Of a stretch of 64,000 nucleotides of DNA, positions 9,676 through 18,818 are shown piece after piece. The position numbers and the translations under genes are program-made. How positions within the stretch are numbered: position 1 is the stretch's first letter; each line of letters opens with the position of its first letter. Origin of the DNA: Pseudomonas maumuensis (GTDB lineage Bacteria; Pseudomonadota; Gammaproteobacteria; Pseudomonadales; Pseudomonadaceae); contig NZ_CP077077.1 in NCBI RefSeq assembly GCF_019139675.1, forward strand, positions 1,116,001-1,180,000, written 5' to 3'. The notes under the pieces were generated by a model. The model made no database searches. It saw nothing but the letters and a program-made list of their open reading frames with translations, and had not been told where the DNA came from.

Positions 9676-11115
9676 ATGAGCCAGATGTTATCCACCGTCA
9701 GTGAGCAGCTCCTGGCCCCGGGCGGGTTGACCCTCGACAGCCTGCAGGCGGTGCTGGGCGAGTTGGCCGGTCCCGGCATCGATGCCGCCGACCTGTATTT
9801 CCAGGGCCAGATCTCGGAAACCTGGGCACTGGAGGACGGCATCGTCAAAGAGGGCAGCTTCAACCTCGACCAGGGCGTGGGCGTGCGTGCCCAGTCCGGC
9901 GAGAAGACCGGCTTTGCCTACAGCAATGCGATCAACCTCGAAGCCCTGACTTCGGCGGCGCGTGCCGCCCGCTCGATCTCCCGCGCTGGGCAGAACGGCA
10001 CGGTGCAAGCCTTCCGCAGCCAGGACGTGACCGCCCTGTACGCGCCTGACAACCCCCTGGATGTACTGACCCGCGCCGAGAAGGTCGAGCTGCTCAAGCG
10101 CGTCGATGCCGCCACCCGTGCCCTCGATCCGCGCATCCAGCAGGTCAGCGTGAGCATGGCCGGGGTCTGGGAACGCATCCTGGTGGCCGCCGCCGATGGC
10201 AGCCTGGCCGCCGACGTGCGTCCGCTGGTGCGCTTCAACGTCAGCGTGATCGTCGAGCACAATGGTCGTCGCGAGCGTGGCGGGCAGGGCGGCGGTGGGC
10301 GCACCGACTATCGCTATTTCAGTGAAGAGCGGGTGATGGGCTACGCCCGTGAGGCGCTGCGCCAGGCGCTGGTCAACCTCGAGGCGATTCCCGCTCCGGC
10401 CGGCACGCTGCCGGTGGTGCTGGGCCCGGGTTGGTCCGGCGTGCTGCTGCACGAGGCGGTCGGCCACGGCCTGGAAGGCGACTTCAACCGCAAGGGCAGC
10501 TCGGCGTTCAGTGGTCGTATCGGTGAAAAGGTGGCTTCGAGCCTGTGCACCATCGTCGACGACGGCACCCTCGAAGGCCGTCGTGGCTCGCTCAGCGTCG
10601 ATGACGAAGGCACGCCGACCGAGTGCACCACGCTGATCGAGAACGGCATCCTCAAGGGCTACATGCAGGACAAGCTCAATGCTCGCCTGATGGGCATGGC
10701 CGTGACTGGCAACGGCCGACGCGAATCCTACGCGCACCTGCCGATGCCGCGCATGACCAACACCTACATGCGTGCCGGCGACAGCGACCCCGAGGAAATC
10801 ATCCGGTCGGTGAAGAAAGGCATCTACTGCGCCAACCTTGGTGGTGGCCAGGTGGATATCACCAGCGGCAAGTTCGTGTTCTCCACCAGCGAGGCCTACC
10901 TGATCGAGGACGGCAAGATCACCGCGCCGGTAAAGGGCGCGACCTTGATCGGCAATGGTCCGGAAGCGATGCGTGGTGTGTCGATGGTCGGCAACGACCT
11001 GGCGCTGGACAGCGGCGTGGGCACGTGCGGCAAGGATGGGCAGTCGGTGCCGGTGGGCGTTGGCCAGCCGACCCTGAAGCTGGATGCCATCACTGTCGGT
11101 GGTACAGGGGCTTGA
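9676..11115 (+). CDS. tldD: Metalloprotease TldD
   Basis: TldD is the catalytic subunit of the TldD/TldE (PmbA) heterodimeric zinc protease that degrades unfolded peptides and, in enterobacteria, processes microcin B17 and CcdA. The zinc motif HEAVGH is at about residues 259-264. Glycine-rich strands such as [16 protein letters not shown] and the C-terminal [16 protein letters not shown] are family features. I start at ATG 9676, 5 nt after GGAG (9667-9670), rather than GTG 9670, giving 479 residues, the usual size. The partner pmbA is at 11846, separated by darP on the other strand. Confidence 0.96.
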   Translation: MSQMLSTVSEQLLAPGGLTLDSLQAVLGELAGPGIDAADLYFQGQISETWALEDGIVKEGSFNLDQGVGVRAQSGEKTGFAYSNAINLEALTSAARAARSISRAGQNGTVQAFRSQDVTALYAPDNPLDVLTRAEKVELLKRVDAATRALDPRIQQVSVSMAGVWERILVAAADGSLAADVRPLVRFNVSVIVEHNGRRERGGQGGGGRTDYRYFSEERVMGYAREALRQALVNLEAIPAPAGTLPVVLGPGWSGVLLHEAVGHGLEGDFNRKGSSAFSGRIGEKVASSLCTIVDDGTLEGRRGSLSVDDEGTPTECTTLIENGILKGYMQDKLNARLMGMAVTGNGRRESYAHLPMPRMTNTYMRAGDSDPEEIIRSVKKGIYCANLGGGQVDITSGKFVFSTSEAYLIEDGKITAPVKGATLIGNGPEAMRGVSMVGNDLALDSGVGTCGKDGQSVPVGVGQPTLKLDAITVGGTGA

Positions 11116-11121
11116 TCAATG

Positions 11122-11210
11122 ATCGCGGGGCAAGTCGCACCGCCGCTCCAACAGATGCCTGCGAAGGCTGCGTGGGAGCGGCGGTGCGCCGATGCGACTT
11201 GCCCCGCGAT
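11122..11210. repeat. REP inverted-repeat pair between tldD and darP
   Basis: ATCGCGGGGCAAGTCGCA (11122-11139) is perfectly repeated in inverse at 11193-11210. An inner pair, CCGCCGCTCC (11140-11149) and GGAGCGGCGG (11175-11184), extends the fold. It is the typical Pseudomonas REP doublet in the gap between two converging genes and may end transcription from both sides. Confidence 0.85.
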
Positions 11211-11214
11211 GGCT

Positions 11215-11736
11215 TTAACGCAACCCGCGCTGGGTTTCGTCGAGGTCGCGGATGTACTTGAACACTTTACGCGCAGCGGCAGGCGGCTTGTTCCGCGCCT
11301 TTTCATGCTGGGCATGACGGATCAGCGAGCGCAGGTGCTGACGATCGGTGTCGGGGAACTCGTTGACGAAGCGCTCGAGGTCTTCGTCGTTACCGTCGAT
11401 CAGGCGATCGCGCCAGCGCTCGAGGCCGTGGAAGCGCTCGTTGTACTGGCGGCTGGAGCTGTCGATCTGCTCGAGCACGGCATGGATGGCGTCCAGGTCC
11501 TGCACGCGCATCAGCTTGCCGACGAACGACATGTGGCGTTTGCGGGCGCCGTGGGCGGTGTGCTTGCTGGCCTCGTCCAGCGCCTTGCGCAGCTCGTCGG
11601 TCAGCGGCAGGCGGGCCAGGGTGTCGGCCTTGAGGGTGGTGAGGCGTTCACCGAGTTCGACCAGCGCATGCAGCTCGCGCTTGATCTGGGTTTTGCTTTT
11701 TTCGCCATCGAAGGCGTCGTCGTAAGAATCAATCAT
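11215..11736 (-). CDS. darP: Dual-action ribosomal maturation protein DarP (YjgA, DUF615)
   Basis: DarP/YjgA binds late 50S subunit precursors and helps peptidyl-transferase-centre maturation. The 173-residue product starts at ATG 11736 ([21 protein letters not shown]), where the DUF615 sequence begins; in-frame codons further upstream lie in the pmbA 5' region and look non-coding. The protein is helical and charged, with the family-typical [15 protein letters not shown] near the N terminus and a lysine/arginine-rich C terminus. It lies on the minus strand between tldD and pmbA, an arrangement found in Pseudomonas. Confidence 0.94.
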   Translation of the reverse strand: MIDSYDDAFDGEKSKTQIKRELHALVELGERLTTLKADTLARLPLTDELRKALDEASKHTAHGARKRHMSFVGKLMRVQDLDAIHAVLEQIDSSSRQYNERFHGLERWRDRLIDGNDEDLERFVNEFPDTDRQHLRSLIRHAQHEKARNKPPAAARKVFKYIRDLDETQRGLR

Positions 11737-11845
11737 GGGGGCCGTCCGCAAGAAATCGCCGCCATGATAACCAGTCGGGGGCCGCTTGTCCGGCCCGGTC
11801 GTAGAATGACCCAAGCCGTACGCAGAATTTTCAGTGGAGAAAACC

Positions 11846-13192
11846 ATGAGTGCAGTCCAGAGCGTAGGCCCCAAGGACCTGCCGGCGTTGCAGGAGCAGG
11901 TCGAGGCGATCGTCGCCGAGGCGCGCCGCCAGGGCGCCAGCGCCTGCGAAGTGGCGGTGTCGCTGGAGCAAGGCCTGTCCACCACGGTGCGCCAGCGCGA
12001 AGTCGAGACGGTCGAGTTCAATCGCGACCAAGGCTTCGGCATCACCCTTTACGTAGGTCAGCGCAAGGGTTCGGCCAGCACCTCGGCCAGCGGCCCTGAG
12101 GCAATCCGCGAGACGGTCGCAGCCGCGCTGGCAATCGCGAAACATACCTCCGAGGACACTTGCTCGGGGCTGGCCGATGCCGCGTTGATGGCCCGTGAGA
12201 TCCCCGACCTGGACCTCTACCATGACTGGGACATCGAGCCGGAGAAAGCCATCGAGATGGCGTTGACCTGCGAGGCGGCGGCGTTCGATGCCGACAAGCG
12301 CATCAGCAACGCCGACGGCACCACGCTCAATACCCATCAGGGTGTGCGGGTGTACGGCAACAGCCATGGTTTTATCGGTGGCTACGCCTCAACCCGTCAC
12401 AGCCTGAGCTGCGTAATGATCGCCGAAGCCGATGGGCAGATGCAGCGTGACTATTGGTACGACGTCAATCGCCAGGGCCAGCTGCTGGCCGACCCGCGTA
12501 GCATCGGCCTGCGTGCCGCGCAGCGCGCGGCAAGCCGCCTGGGTGCCCGTCCGGTCCCGACCTGCGAGGTGCCGGTGCTGTTCTCGGCTGAACTGGCCGG
12601 CGGCCTTTTCGGCAGCTTCCTGTCGGCCATTTCCGGCGGCAATCTGTACCGCAAGTCGTCGTTCCTCGAGGGTACCCTCGGCCAGCGCCTGTTCCCCACC
12701 TGGCTGACCCTCGACGAGCGGCCGCACATCCCGCGTGCGCTGGGCAGCGCGGCGTTTGATGGCGACGGCCTGGCCACCTATGCCAAGCCGTTCGTCGACA
12801 AAGGCGAGCTGGTGTCGTACATCCTGGGCACCTATTCCGGGCGCAAGCTGGGTTTGCCGAGCACCGCCAACTCAGGTGGCGTGCATAACCTGTTCGTGAC
12901 CCACGGCGTGGAAGACCAGGCCGCACTGATCCGGCGCATGGGCCGTGGCCTACTGGTCACCGAATTGATGGGGCATGGCCTGAACATGGTCACGGGTGAC
13001 TATTCCCGTGGCGCGGCGGGCTTCTGGGTCGAGAACGGCGAGATCCAGTTCCCGGTTCAAGAGGTCACCATCGCCGGCAACATGAAGGACATGTTCCAGC
13101 AGATCGTGGCGGTCGGCAGCGATATCGAGACCCGTAGCAACATCCACAGTGGTTCGGTGCTGATCGAGCGGATGACCGTCGCAGGGAGTTGA
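11846..13192 (+). CDS. pmbA: Metalloprotease subunit PmbA (TldE)
   Basis: PmbA/TldE is the non-zinc-binding partner that forms the active-site chamber with TldD. The 448-residue protein has the TldD/PmbA fold, with [18 protein letters not shown] near residue 57 and [15 protein letters not shown] sequence near 344 (here [13 protein letters not shown]). The HExxxH motif is replaced by [15 protein letters not shown], as expected for TldE. The start is ATG 11846, 6 nt after GGAGA (11836-11840), not the GTG at 11834. It is followed by a REP and a hairpin with a T-rich tail. Confidence 0.95.
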   Translation: MSAVQSVGPKDLPALQEQVEAIVAEARRQGASACEVAVSLEQGLSTTVRQREVETVEFNRDQGFGITLYVGQRKGSASTSASGPEAIRETVAAALAIAKHTSEDTCSGLADAALMAREIPDLDLYHDWDIEPEKAIEMALTCEAAAFDADKRISNADGTTLNTHQGVRVYGNSHGFIGGYASTRHSLSCVMIAEADGQMQRDYWYDVNRQGQLLADPRSIGLRAAQRAASRLGARPVPTCEVPVLFSAELAGGLFGSFLSAISGGNLYRKSSFLEGTLGQRLFPTWLTLDERPHIPRALGSAAFDGDGLATYAKPFVDKGELVSYILGTYSGRKLGLPSTANSGGVHNLFVTHGVEDQAALIRRMGRGLLVTELMGHGLNMVTGDYSRGAAGFWVENGEIQFPVQEVTIAGNMKDMFQQIVAVGSDIETRSNIHSGSVLIERMTVAGS

Positions 13193-13197
13193 GGGTT

Positions 13198-13257
13198 GTG
13201 GGCGCGGGTTTGCCCCGCGATTTTCCTTGAGATCATCGCGGGGCAAGCCCACTCCCA
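13198..13257. repeat. REP inverted repeat after pmbA
   Basis: Arms at 13198-13221 and 13234-13257 carry the REP core GCGGG(G)CAAGCCC in opposite orientation around a short AT-richer loop. It is the same family as the REPs at 11122 and 55059. Confidence 0.8.
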
Positions 13258-13286
13258 CGCCACCCATCGCTGCTGTCACGCAAACG

Positions 13287-13312
13287 ACCCGGCCATCGCG
13301 CCGGGTTTGTTT
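13287..13312 (+). terminator. Probable terminator of pmbA
   Basis: ACCCGGC (13287-13293) and GCCGGGT (13300-13306) form a 7-bp stem with a 6-nt loop. TTGTTTT follows (13307-13313). It separates pmbA from the Fur-regulated promoter of fagA. Confidence 0.7.
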
Positions 13313-13327
13313 TGCCTATCGTCTCAC

Positions 13328-13356
13328 TTGAACTGATTCTATTTATCACTTAATAA
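13328..13356 (+). promoter_or_regulatory. Sigma-70 promoter of the fagA operon
   Basis: TTGAAC (13328-13333) and TAATAA (13351-13356) are separated by 17 bp and match -35 and -10 elements. The expected start is near 13363. The -10 lies at the left end of the Fur box, so Fur would block RNA polymerase directly. Confidence 0.75.
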
Positions 13357-13370
13357 TGAATATCATTATC
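13352..13370 (+). promoter_or_regulatory. Fur box upstream of fagA-fumC-sodA
   Basis: The 19-bp AATAATGAATATCATTATC matches the Fur consensus GATAATGATAATCATTATC at 16 of 19 positions and is a clear inverted repeat. It overlaps the -10 element. Fur control of fagA-fumC-orfX-sodA is established in P. aeruginosa; the site here fits the same logic. Confidence 0.88.
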
Positions 13371-13383
13371 CAGTAACCCGGCG

Positions 13384-13785
13384 ATGATGTTCATGAAACC
13401 CGTCCTCCACGAACTGCCCTACCTGGAAAACTGGCGCTGGCTCAGCCGGCGCATCCGTTGCGCGCTCGAACCCGACGAGCCGCGCCTGATCGAGCACTAC
13501 CTGGCCGAAGGCCGCTACCTGGTGTGCTGCACCGAAACCTCGCCGTGGACGGTGGCGCTGACCGCCTTCCGTCTGCTGCTGGATACCGCTAACGATCGCA
13601 TGTTGCCTTGGCATTGGCGCTGCCTGTGCCTGGATCAGGCTTGGCGGCCCTTGCTGGACCTGCGCAACCTCGATCGGCGCGAACAGAACCAGCGCTGGCA
13701 GCCCTATGCAATGCAGCTCGCCAACAGCGTGCTGCTGCCGTCGATTTCTCCCGAAGAACTGATGCAAGGACTTGAAGATGAGTGA
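13384..13785 (+). CDS. fagA: FagA, Fur-associated small protein
   Basis: By position and sequence this is fagA, the first gene of the Fur-repressed fagA-fumC-orfX-sodA operon known from P. aeruginosa. Its biochemical function is unknown. The product of up to 133 residues has no signal peptide or membrane segment and is rich in tryptophan and arginine. It has five cysteines (one in RIRCALE, two in LVCCTE, two in WRCLCLD). Starts at 13384, 13387 and 13393 are possible and none has a strong ribosome binding site; 13393 (MKPVLHELPYLENWRWL) is quite plausible. Its end overlaps the fumC start by 8 bp, so translation is probably coupled. Confidence 0.82.
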   Translation: MMFMKPVLHELPYLENWRWLSRRIRCALEPDEPRLIEHYLAEGRYLVCCTETSPWTVALTAFRLLLDTANDRMLPWHWRCLCLDQAWRPLLDLRNLDRREQNQRWQPYAMQLANSVLLPSISPEELMQGLEDE

Positions 13786-15154
13786 TACCCGTATCGAGCG
13801 TGACAGCATGGGCGAACTGCAGGTGCCGGCCCAGGCCCTGTACGGTGCCCAGACCCAGCGCGCGGTCGACAACTTTCCGGTCAGCGGCAAGCCGATGCCC
13901 GCCCAGTTCATCCGCGCCTTGCTGCTGGCCAAAGCCGCTGCGGCCAAGGCCAACGTCGAGCTGGAACAGCTCAGCGCAGGGCAGGGCGAGGCCATCGTCA
14001 AGGCGGTGGAGCAACTGCTGGCCGGGGATTTCATCCAGCACTTCCCGGTGGACGTGTTCCAGACCGGCTCCGGCACCAGCTCGAATATGAACGCCAACGA
14101 GGTCATCGCGACCCTGGCCAGCCATGTGCTGGGCGAGCCGGTCAATGCCAATGACCACGTCAACTGTGGCCAGAGCAGCAACGACATCATCCCCACCACC
14201 ATCCACGTTAGCGCCGCCCTGGCCTTGCACGAGCAGTTGCTGCCGGCCTTGCGCCACCTCACCCAGGTGATCGAGGCCAAGGCAGTCGAGGTGCATAAGC
14301 ATGTGAAGACTGGCCGCACCCATTTGATGGACGCGATGCCGGTACGCATGAGCCAGGTGCTCGGTGGCTGGGCCGCCCAGATCAAGGGTGCCCAGGCGCA
14401 TATCGAAGCCACGTTGCCGAGCCTGCAAGCGCTGGCCCAGGGCGGCACGGCCGTGGGCACCGGGATCAATGCCCACCCACAGTTCGCCGCAGGCTTTGCC
14501 CGCCAGTTGAGTGGCTTGACCCAGGTCGAGTTCACCCCCGGCGAGAACCTGTTTGCCCTGATCGGCTCCCAGGACACCGCGGTGGCGCTGTCGGGCCAGC
14601 TCAAGACGGCTGCCGTGGCGCTGATGAAGATCGCCAACGACTTGCGCTGGATGAACTCCGGCCCGCTCGCCGGCCTTGGTGAAATCGAGCTGCAGGGTCT
14701 GCAACCAGGCTCTTCGATCATGCCGGGCAAGGTCAACCCGGTGATCCCGGAGGCCACCGCGATGGTCGCCGCCCAGGTGATCGGCAACGACGCGACCATC
14801 GCCGTGGCCGGCCAGTCGGGCAACTTCGAGCTCAACGTGATGTTGCCGGTAATCGCCCGCAACCTGCTGGAGAGCATCGAGCTGATGGCCAACGTCAGCC
14901 GTTTGCTGGCCGACAAGGCGATTGCCAGCTTCAAGGTCAATGAGGCCAAGCTCAAGGAAGCGCTGTCGCGCAACCCGATCCTGGTCACCGCGCTCAACCC
15001 GATCATCGGCTACCTCAAGGCCGCCGAGATCGCCAAGACCGCCTACAAGCAAGGGCGTCCGATCATCGATGTGGCGCTGGAGCACACCGACCTGTCGCGT
15101 GACCAGCTCGAAGCGCTGCTGGATCCGGAAAAACTCACCGCTGGCGGCATCTGA
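13778..15154 (+). CDS. fumC: Class II fumarate hydratase FumC (iron-independent)
   Basis: FumC interconverts fumarate and L-malate in the TCA cycle without an iron-sulfur cluster and replaces the iron-dependent fumarase under iron limitation or oxidative stress. The 458-residue protein carries the fumarase/aspartase signature GSSIMPGKVNP (about 313-323), the NCGQSSNDIIPTTIH segment near 128, and TGRTHLMDAMPV near 180 (the catalytic His region). ATG 13778 follows AAGGA (13766-13770); the TTG at 13772 is less likely. It overlaps fagA and lies behind the Fur box. Confidence 0.97.
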   Translation: MSDTRIERDSMGELQVPAQALYGAQTQRAVDNFPVSGKPMPAQFIRALLLAKAAAAKANVELEQLSAGQGEAIVKAVEQLLAGDFIQHFPVDVFQTGSGTSSNMNANEVIATLASHVLGEPVNANDHVNCGQSSNDIIPTTIHVSAALALHEQLLPALRHLTQVIEAKAVEVHKHVKTGRTHLMDAMPVRMSQVLGGWAAQIKGAQAHIEATLPSLQALAQGGTAVGTGINAHPQFAAGFARQLSGLTQVEFTPGENLFALIGSQDTAVALSGQLKTAAVALMKIANDLRWMNSGPLAGLGEIELQGLQPGSSIMPGKVNPVIPEATAMVAAQVIGNDATIAVAGQSGNFELNVMLPVIARNLLESIELMANVSRLLADKAIASFKVNEAKLKEALSRNPILVTALNPIIGYLKAAEIAKTAYKQGRPIIDVALEHTDLSRDQLEALLDPEKLTAGGI

Positions 15155-15179
15155 GCCCGGGCCGCCCAGGAGGCACGTC

Positions 15180-15641
15180 ATGCAGCATTGGAAACGCACC
15201 ACCCAAGATGCAAACCGCCTGTTCGAGCAGGGTGAGCTGGTCGACGCCCGGGAACACTACCTGCAAGCGCTGGCCTTGGCCCAGGTGCTGTTCGAACGCT
15301 GGCATGACGTCGACGAGGCGGTGGCCGCACTGGTCATCGCCCATCACAACCTGGCCGACCTGCACCTGCGCCTGAACCAGCCGCATGAAAGCGCCGACTA
15401 CCTGTGCGCGGCGCACCAGCGGCTGCTTCAGGCCAGCCAGGATCCGCGTCTGCCCCAGACACTGCGCGACGCGGCCTTGCGCCACAGCGGGCGCACCTAC
15501 ACCGAACTGCTGAGTTTCATCGCCGAGTACGGCCAATACCCGCGTACCGAGCGCCTGCTGAACCGCCAGGCGCCCGCGGCCAGCGAGCTGGTCGCGCGCA
15601 CGGAAATCACGGATCGCAAACCTGCCTACGGAATCCACTGA
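15180..15641 (+). CDS. OrfX of the fumC-sodA operon, TPR-like helical protein
   Basis: This 153-residue protein corresponds to the uncharacterised orfX between fumC and sodA in Pseudomonas. ATG 15180 follows a strong AGGAGG (15168-15173). The sequence is alpha-helical with TPR-like periodicity ([21 protein letters not shown] near residue 10; [22 protein letters not shown] near 60). There is no signal peptide or catalytic motif. The stop is one base from the sodA ATG, so it is co-translated with SOD. A role as a partner or chaperone is only a guess. Confidence 0.85.
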   Translation: MQHWKRTTQDANRLFEQGELVDAREHYLQALALAQVLFERWHDVDEAVAALVIAHHNLADLHLRLNQPHESADYLCAAHQRLLQASQDPRLPQTLRDAALRHSGRTYTELLSFIAEYGQYPRTERLLNRQAPAASELVARTEITDRKPAYGIH

Positions 15642-15642
15642 A

Positions 15643-16260
15643 ATGTCACATACCTTGCCTGCATTGCCCTATGCCTACGATGCGCTGGAACCGCACATCG
15701 ATACCCAGACCATGGAGATCCATCACAGCAAGCATCACCAGACTTACATCAACAACCTCAATGCGGCCATCGAGGGTACCGAATGGGCCGAATGGCCGGT
15801 GGAACGACTGGTGGGTGAGGTCAAGCAACTGCCTGAGAAGCTGCAGGGGGCGGTGGTCAACCAGGGCGGTGGCCATGCCAACCACACGTTGTTCTGGACC
15901 GTCATGTCGCCTAAGGGCGGCGGACAACCAGAGGGCCAGGTAGCCAAGGCCATCGATGAGCAGCTTGGTGGCTTCGACGCCTTCAAGGAGGCCTTCACCA
16001 AGGCCGCGCTGACGCGTTTCGGCAGTGGCTGGGCTTGGCTGAGCGTGACCCCGCAGAACACGCTGGTGGTGGAGAGCAGCGGCAACCAGGACAGCCCGCT
16101 GATGCATGGCAACACGCCGATCCTCGGGCTGGATGTCTGGGAGCATGCCTATTACCTGAAGTACCAGAACCGTCGTCCTGAATACATTGGCGCCTTCTAC
16201 AACGTGGTCGACTGGGCCGAAGTGGAACGTCGCTACCTTGAAGCCCTGAAACGAGTCTGA
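15643..16260 (+). CDS. sodA: Manganese superoxide dismutase SodA (SodM)
   Basis: SodA converts superoxide to hydrogen peroxide and oxygen in the cytoplasm. The 205-residue protein has the Fe/Mn-SOD metal ligands in [17 protein letters not shown] (first His), [13 protein letters not shown] (second His) and [19 protein letters not shown] (Asp and His). GNQDSPLM places a Gln at the position typical of Mn enzymes, where Fe enzymes usually have Ala-Thr, so Mn is favoured. Placement in a Fur-repressed operon agrees: the enzyme is made when iron is scarce. Confidence 0.97.
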   Translation: MSHTLPALPYAYDALEPHIDTQTMEIHHSKHHQTYINNLNAAIEGTEWAEWPVERLVGEVKQLPEKLQGAVVNQGGGHANHTLFWTVMSPKGGGQPEGQVAKAIDEQLGGFDAFKEAFTKAALTRFGSGWAWLSVTPQNTLVVESSGNQDSPLMHGNTPILGLDVWEHAYYLKYQNRRPEYIGAFYNVVDWAEVERRYLEALKRV

Positions 16261-16265
16261 CCGGT

Positions 16266-17159
16266 ATGCGCTCCGAGGTGATGTCTGTCAGCAGTGTGCG
16301 CCTGTTCCGCCTGGCGCTTGGGACCGTGCTGTTGCTGGTCGGCACCGCGTTGCTGGTGGCGCGGGGCATCGCCTGGCTGGACCTGGAACCGCGCATGTTA
16401 CGCGCCCTGGAGGGCGGCGCATTGTGCGCACTGGGGACGGCGTTGGGCGCGGTACCGGTGCTGGTGATTCGCAACATGCCGGTGGCCGTCGCCGACACCT
16501 TGCTCGGCTTCGGCGCCGGGGTGATGCTGGCGGCCACCGCATTCTCGCTGATCATTCCCGGGCTGGATGCGGCCCAGGCCATCGGCTTCAGCCCATGGGG
16601 CGCTGGTGGGGTGATCAGCAGCGGCCTGTTGTTCGGCGCCTTGTGCCTGTTTCTGGTCGACCTCAAGGTCTCCGGTGCTTCGCCGGAGGCTTTGGTCGGT
16701 AGCGATCAGCAGCCGGTGATCGCCGCCAGGATCTGGTTGTTCGTCATTGCCATCATCGCCCACAACATCCCCGAAGGCATGGCGATCGGTGTATCCGCCG
16801 GTGGCGGGATGCCCGATGCCGACAGTCTTGCCATGGGCATCGCGTTGCAGGATGTGCCGGAAGGTTTGGTGATCGCGCTGGTGCTGGCTGGGGCGGGCAT
16901 GCCGCGCTTCAAGGCGTTCCTGATCGGTGCGGCGTCCGGGCTGGTCGAACCGCTGGCGGCGGTGATCTGCGCCTGGCTGGTGAACATCGCCGAATTGCTG
17001 CTGCCGCTGGGCCTGGCCTGCGCGGCGGGGGCGATGCTGCTGGTGGTGACCCAGGAGATCATTCCCGAGTCGCGCAGCAACGGGCATCACCGTCTGGCGA
17101 GCCTGGGGTTGTGTGTCGGGTTCTGTCTGATGATGGTGATGGACACGGCGATGTCGTGA
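16266..17159 (+). CDS. ZIP family divalent metal transporter
   Basis: ZIP proteins import divalent metals such as zinc, iron or manganese. The 297-residue product has about eight hydrophobic segments and the two ZIP signatures: HNIPEGMAIGVSAGGG (about 165-180) and LQDVPEGLVIALVLAGAG (about 195-212), which form the metal site of helices IV and V. ATG 16266 is 5 bp after the sodA stop; ATG 16281 is an alternative. Being last in the Fur-controlled operon with Mn-SOD suggests metal supply during iron starvation, but the metal is not evident from sequence. Confidence 0.9.
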   Translation: MRSEVMSVSSVRLFRLALGTVLLLVGTALLVARGIAWLDLEPRMLRALEGGALCALGTALGAVPVLVIRNMPVAVADTLLGFGAGVMLAATAFSLIIPGLDAAQAIGFSPWGAGGVISSGLLFGALCLFLVDLKVSGASPEALVGSDQQPVIAARIWLFVIAIIAHNIPEGMAIGVSAGGGMPDADSLAMGIALQDVPEGLVIALVLAGAGMPRFKAFLIGAASGLVEPLAAVICAWLVNIAELLLPLGLACAAGAMLLVVTQEIIPESRSNGHHRLASLGLCVGFCLMMVMDTAMS

Positions 17160-17162
17160 ATT

Positions 17163-17181
17163 GGCTGCCAAGCCGGCAGCC
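17163..17181. terminator. Hairpin between converging ZIP and ptsO genes
   Basis: GGCTGCC (17163-17169) and GGCAGCC (17175-17181) pair around AAGCC. Both flanking genes end here. There is no T-run on either side, so factor-independent termination is uncertain. Confidence 0.4.
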
Positions 17182-17191
17182 TCCAGCGAAA

Positions 17192-17464
17192 TTACTCGCC
17201 TTCGTCGAAGAAGTTGTTGATCAGCTCTACCAGCGCATCCATGGCTTCGTTGTCCTGATCACCCTCGGTGTGCAGATGCACCGGCGTGCCCTTGCCGGCG
17301 GCGAGCATCATCACCGCCATGATGCTCTTGCCGTCCACCAGCTTGTCCGGCGCACGGCCGACCCGTACCTGGCAAGGGAAGCGCCCGGCCACGCCGACGA
17401 ACTTAGCGGCCGCTCGCGCATGCAGGCCCAGCTTGTTGATGATGGTGATTTCGCGGGCGGGCAT
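17192..17464 (-). CDS. ptsO: HPr-like phosphocarrier NPr (nitrogen PTS)
   Basis: NPr carries phosphate from EI-Ntr (PtsP) to EIIA-Ntr (PtsN) in the regulatory nitrogen PTS. From ATG 17464 the product is 90 residues, normal for HPr. The phosphorylated histidine is H15 in NKLGLHARAAAKFV, and the conserved DGKSIMAVMMLAA segment is near residue 45. It is the last gene of the rpoN-hpf-ptsN-rapZ-ptsO run and starts 20 bp after the rapZ stop. ORF extensions upstream of 17464 lie inside rapZ and are not used. Confidence 0.96.
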   Translation of the reverse strand: MPAREITIINKLGLHARAAAKFVGVAGRFPCQVRVGRAPDKLVDGKSIMAVMMLAAGKGTPVHLHTEGDQDNEAMDALVELINNFFDEGE

Positions 17465-17484
17465 CGTGGGGCGGATCCTGTGGG

Positions 17485-18339
17485 CTAGAGGTCGCGGTGG
17501 CGGACCTGGACGTTTTTCAAGGATTGCTGGAGCAGTTGACCAAGCCGTTCGGTGATGTACACCGAGCGGTGATGGCCGCCGGTACAGCCGATGGCGATAG
17601 TGACATAGGCGCGGTTGCTGGCGGCGAAGCGTGGCAACCATTTGAGCAAGTAGCTGGAAATGTCCTGGAACATTTCTTCTACATCGGGTTGCGCGGCCAA
17701 GTAGTCGATCACCGGCTGTTCGAGGCCTGAATGGTCGCGAAGTTCCGGCTTCCAGTACGGATTGGGTAGGCAACGTACATCGAACACCAGGTCGGCGTCC
17801 ACCGGCATGCCGCGCTTGAAGCCGAACGATTCCACCAGAAACGCGGTACCGGGTTCGGGCTGATTGAGCAGGCGCAACTTGATCGAGTCACGCAACTGGT
17901 ACAGGTTCAGGTTGGTGGTGTCGATCTTCAGGTCGGCAAGGTCGGCGATCGGCCCCAACAGCTCGCTCTCCACCCGGATTGCTTCAGCCAGCGAGCGACT
18001 GTCGTTGGTCAGCGGGTGGCGGCGGCGGGTTTCCGAAAACCGCTTGAGCAGGGTGTCTTCGTCGGCGTCCAGGTACAACACATCGCACTGGATATGCCGG
18101 GCGCGTGCCTCTTCCAGCAACTGTGGGAAGCGAGACAAATGGCTAGGCAAGTTGCGTGCATCGATCGAGACTGCAACCTTGGGTTGCAACAGCTCCGTGT
18201 TGATCAAGGCGTTTTCCGCCAACTGCGGTAGCAGCCCGGCGGGCAGGTTGTCGATGCAGTAGTAGCCGTTGTCTTCCAGCACGTCGAGGGCGGTGCTCTT
18301 ACCGGAGCCGGAGCGTCCGCTGACGATGATCAGGCGCAT
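17485..18339 (-). CDS. rapZ: RNase adapter protein RapZ
   Basis: RapZ (YvcJ family) is a nucleotide-binding protein that in E. coli delivers GlmZ sRNA to RNase E and senses glucosamine-6-phosphate; its RNA target in Pseudomonas is not established. The 284-residue product has a Walker A motif GRSGSGKST (residues 8-16) and the family C-terminal domain with [22 protein letters not shown]. Two bases separate it from ptsN, so it is part of the rpoN operon. Confidence 0.95.
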   Translation of the reverse strand: MRLIIVSGRSGSGKSTALDVLEDNGYYCIDNLPAGLLPQLAENALINTELLQPKVAVSIDARNLPSHLSRFPQLLEEARARHIQCDVLYLDADEDTLLKRFSETRRRHPLTNDSRSLAEAIRVESELLGPIADLADLKIDTTNLNLYQLRDSIKLRLLNQPEPGTAFLVESFGFKRGMPVDADLVFDVRCLPNPYWKPELRDHSGLEQPVIDYLAAQPDVEEMFQDISSYLLKWLPRFAASNRAYVTIAIGCTGGHHRSVYITERLGQLLQQSLKNVQVRHRDL

Positions 18340-18341
18340 GT

Positions 18342-18806
18342 TCAGCCCTCGTTCTGCACGTCCAGAACCACCTGGTAGAGCGCTTCGTTGCTGGCGGCAG
18401 CACGCAGGCGCTTACGCACCTCCTCGCGGTCGAGCATGCTGGCGATCTGGCGCAGCAGTTCAAGGTGGGCATCAGTGGCGGCTTCCGGGACCAGCAGGAC
18501 GAACAGCAGGTCGACCGGGGCGCCATCGATGGCATCGTAATCGATGGGGGCATCCAGGTGCAGCAGGGCACTCACTGGCGCGGTGCAGCCCACAAGCCGG
18601 CAGTGGGGAATGGCGATGCCATTGCCGAAACCGGTGGAGCCCAGTTTTTCCCGAGCGATGAGCTTGTCGAAGACGTCTTGCATCTCCAGCTCGGGTACTT
18701 GCTCGGCGATCAGGTTGGCGACCTTTTCCAGGGCGCGCTTCTTGCTGCCGCCCGGCACGTTCACAAGGGAACGGCCGGGGGTCAGGATGGTTTCAAGTCG
18801 GATCAT
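18342..18806 (-). CDS. ptsN: EIIA-Ntr, PtsN
   Basis: PtsN is the output protein of the nitrogen PTS and controls potassium transport and carbon/nitrogen processes according to its phosphorylation. The 154-residue protein has the EIIA fold with the phosphorylated H68 in [13 protein letters not shown]. It lies between hpf and rapZ on the minus strand with short spacing, the conserved rpoN-cluster order. Confidence 0.97.
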   Translation of the reverse strand: MIRLETILTPGRSLVNVPGGSKKRALEKVANLIAEQVPELEMQDVFDKLIAREKLGSTGFGNGIAIPHCRLVGCTAPVSALLHLDAPIDYDAIDGAPVDLLFVLLVPEAATDAHLELLRQIASMLDREEVRKRLRAAASNEALYQVVLDVQNEG

Positions 18807-18818
18807 GGATGAGGGGGA

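Noticed and set aside
11122..11210. CRISPR or mobile element at the long inverted repeat
   Set aside because: A single doublet with no spacer periodicity and no cas or transposase gene; it matches the REP family seen in several other gaps.
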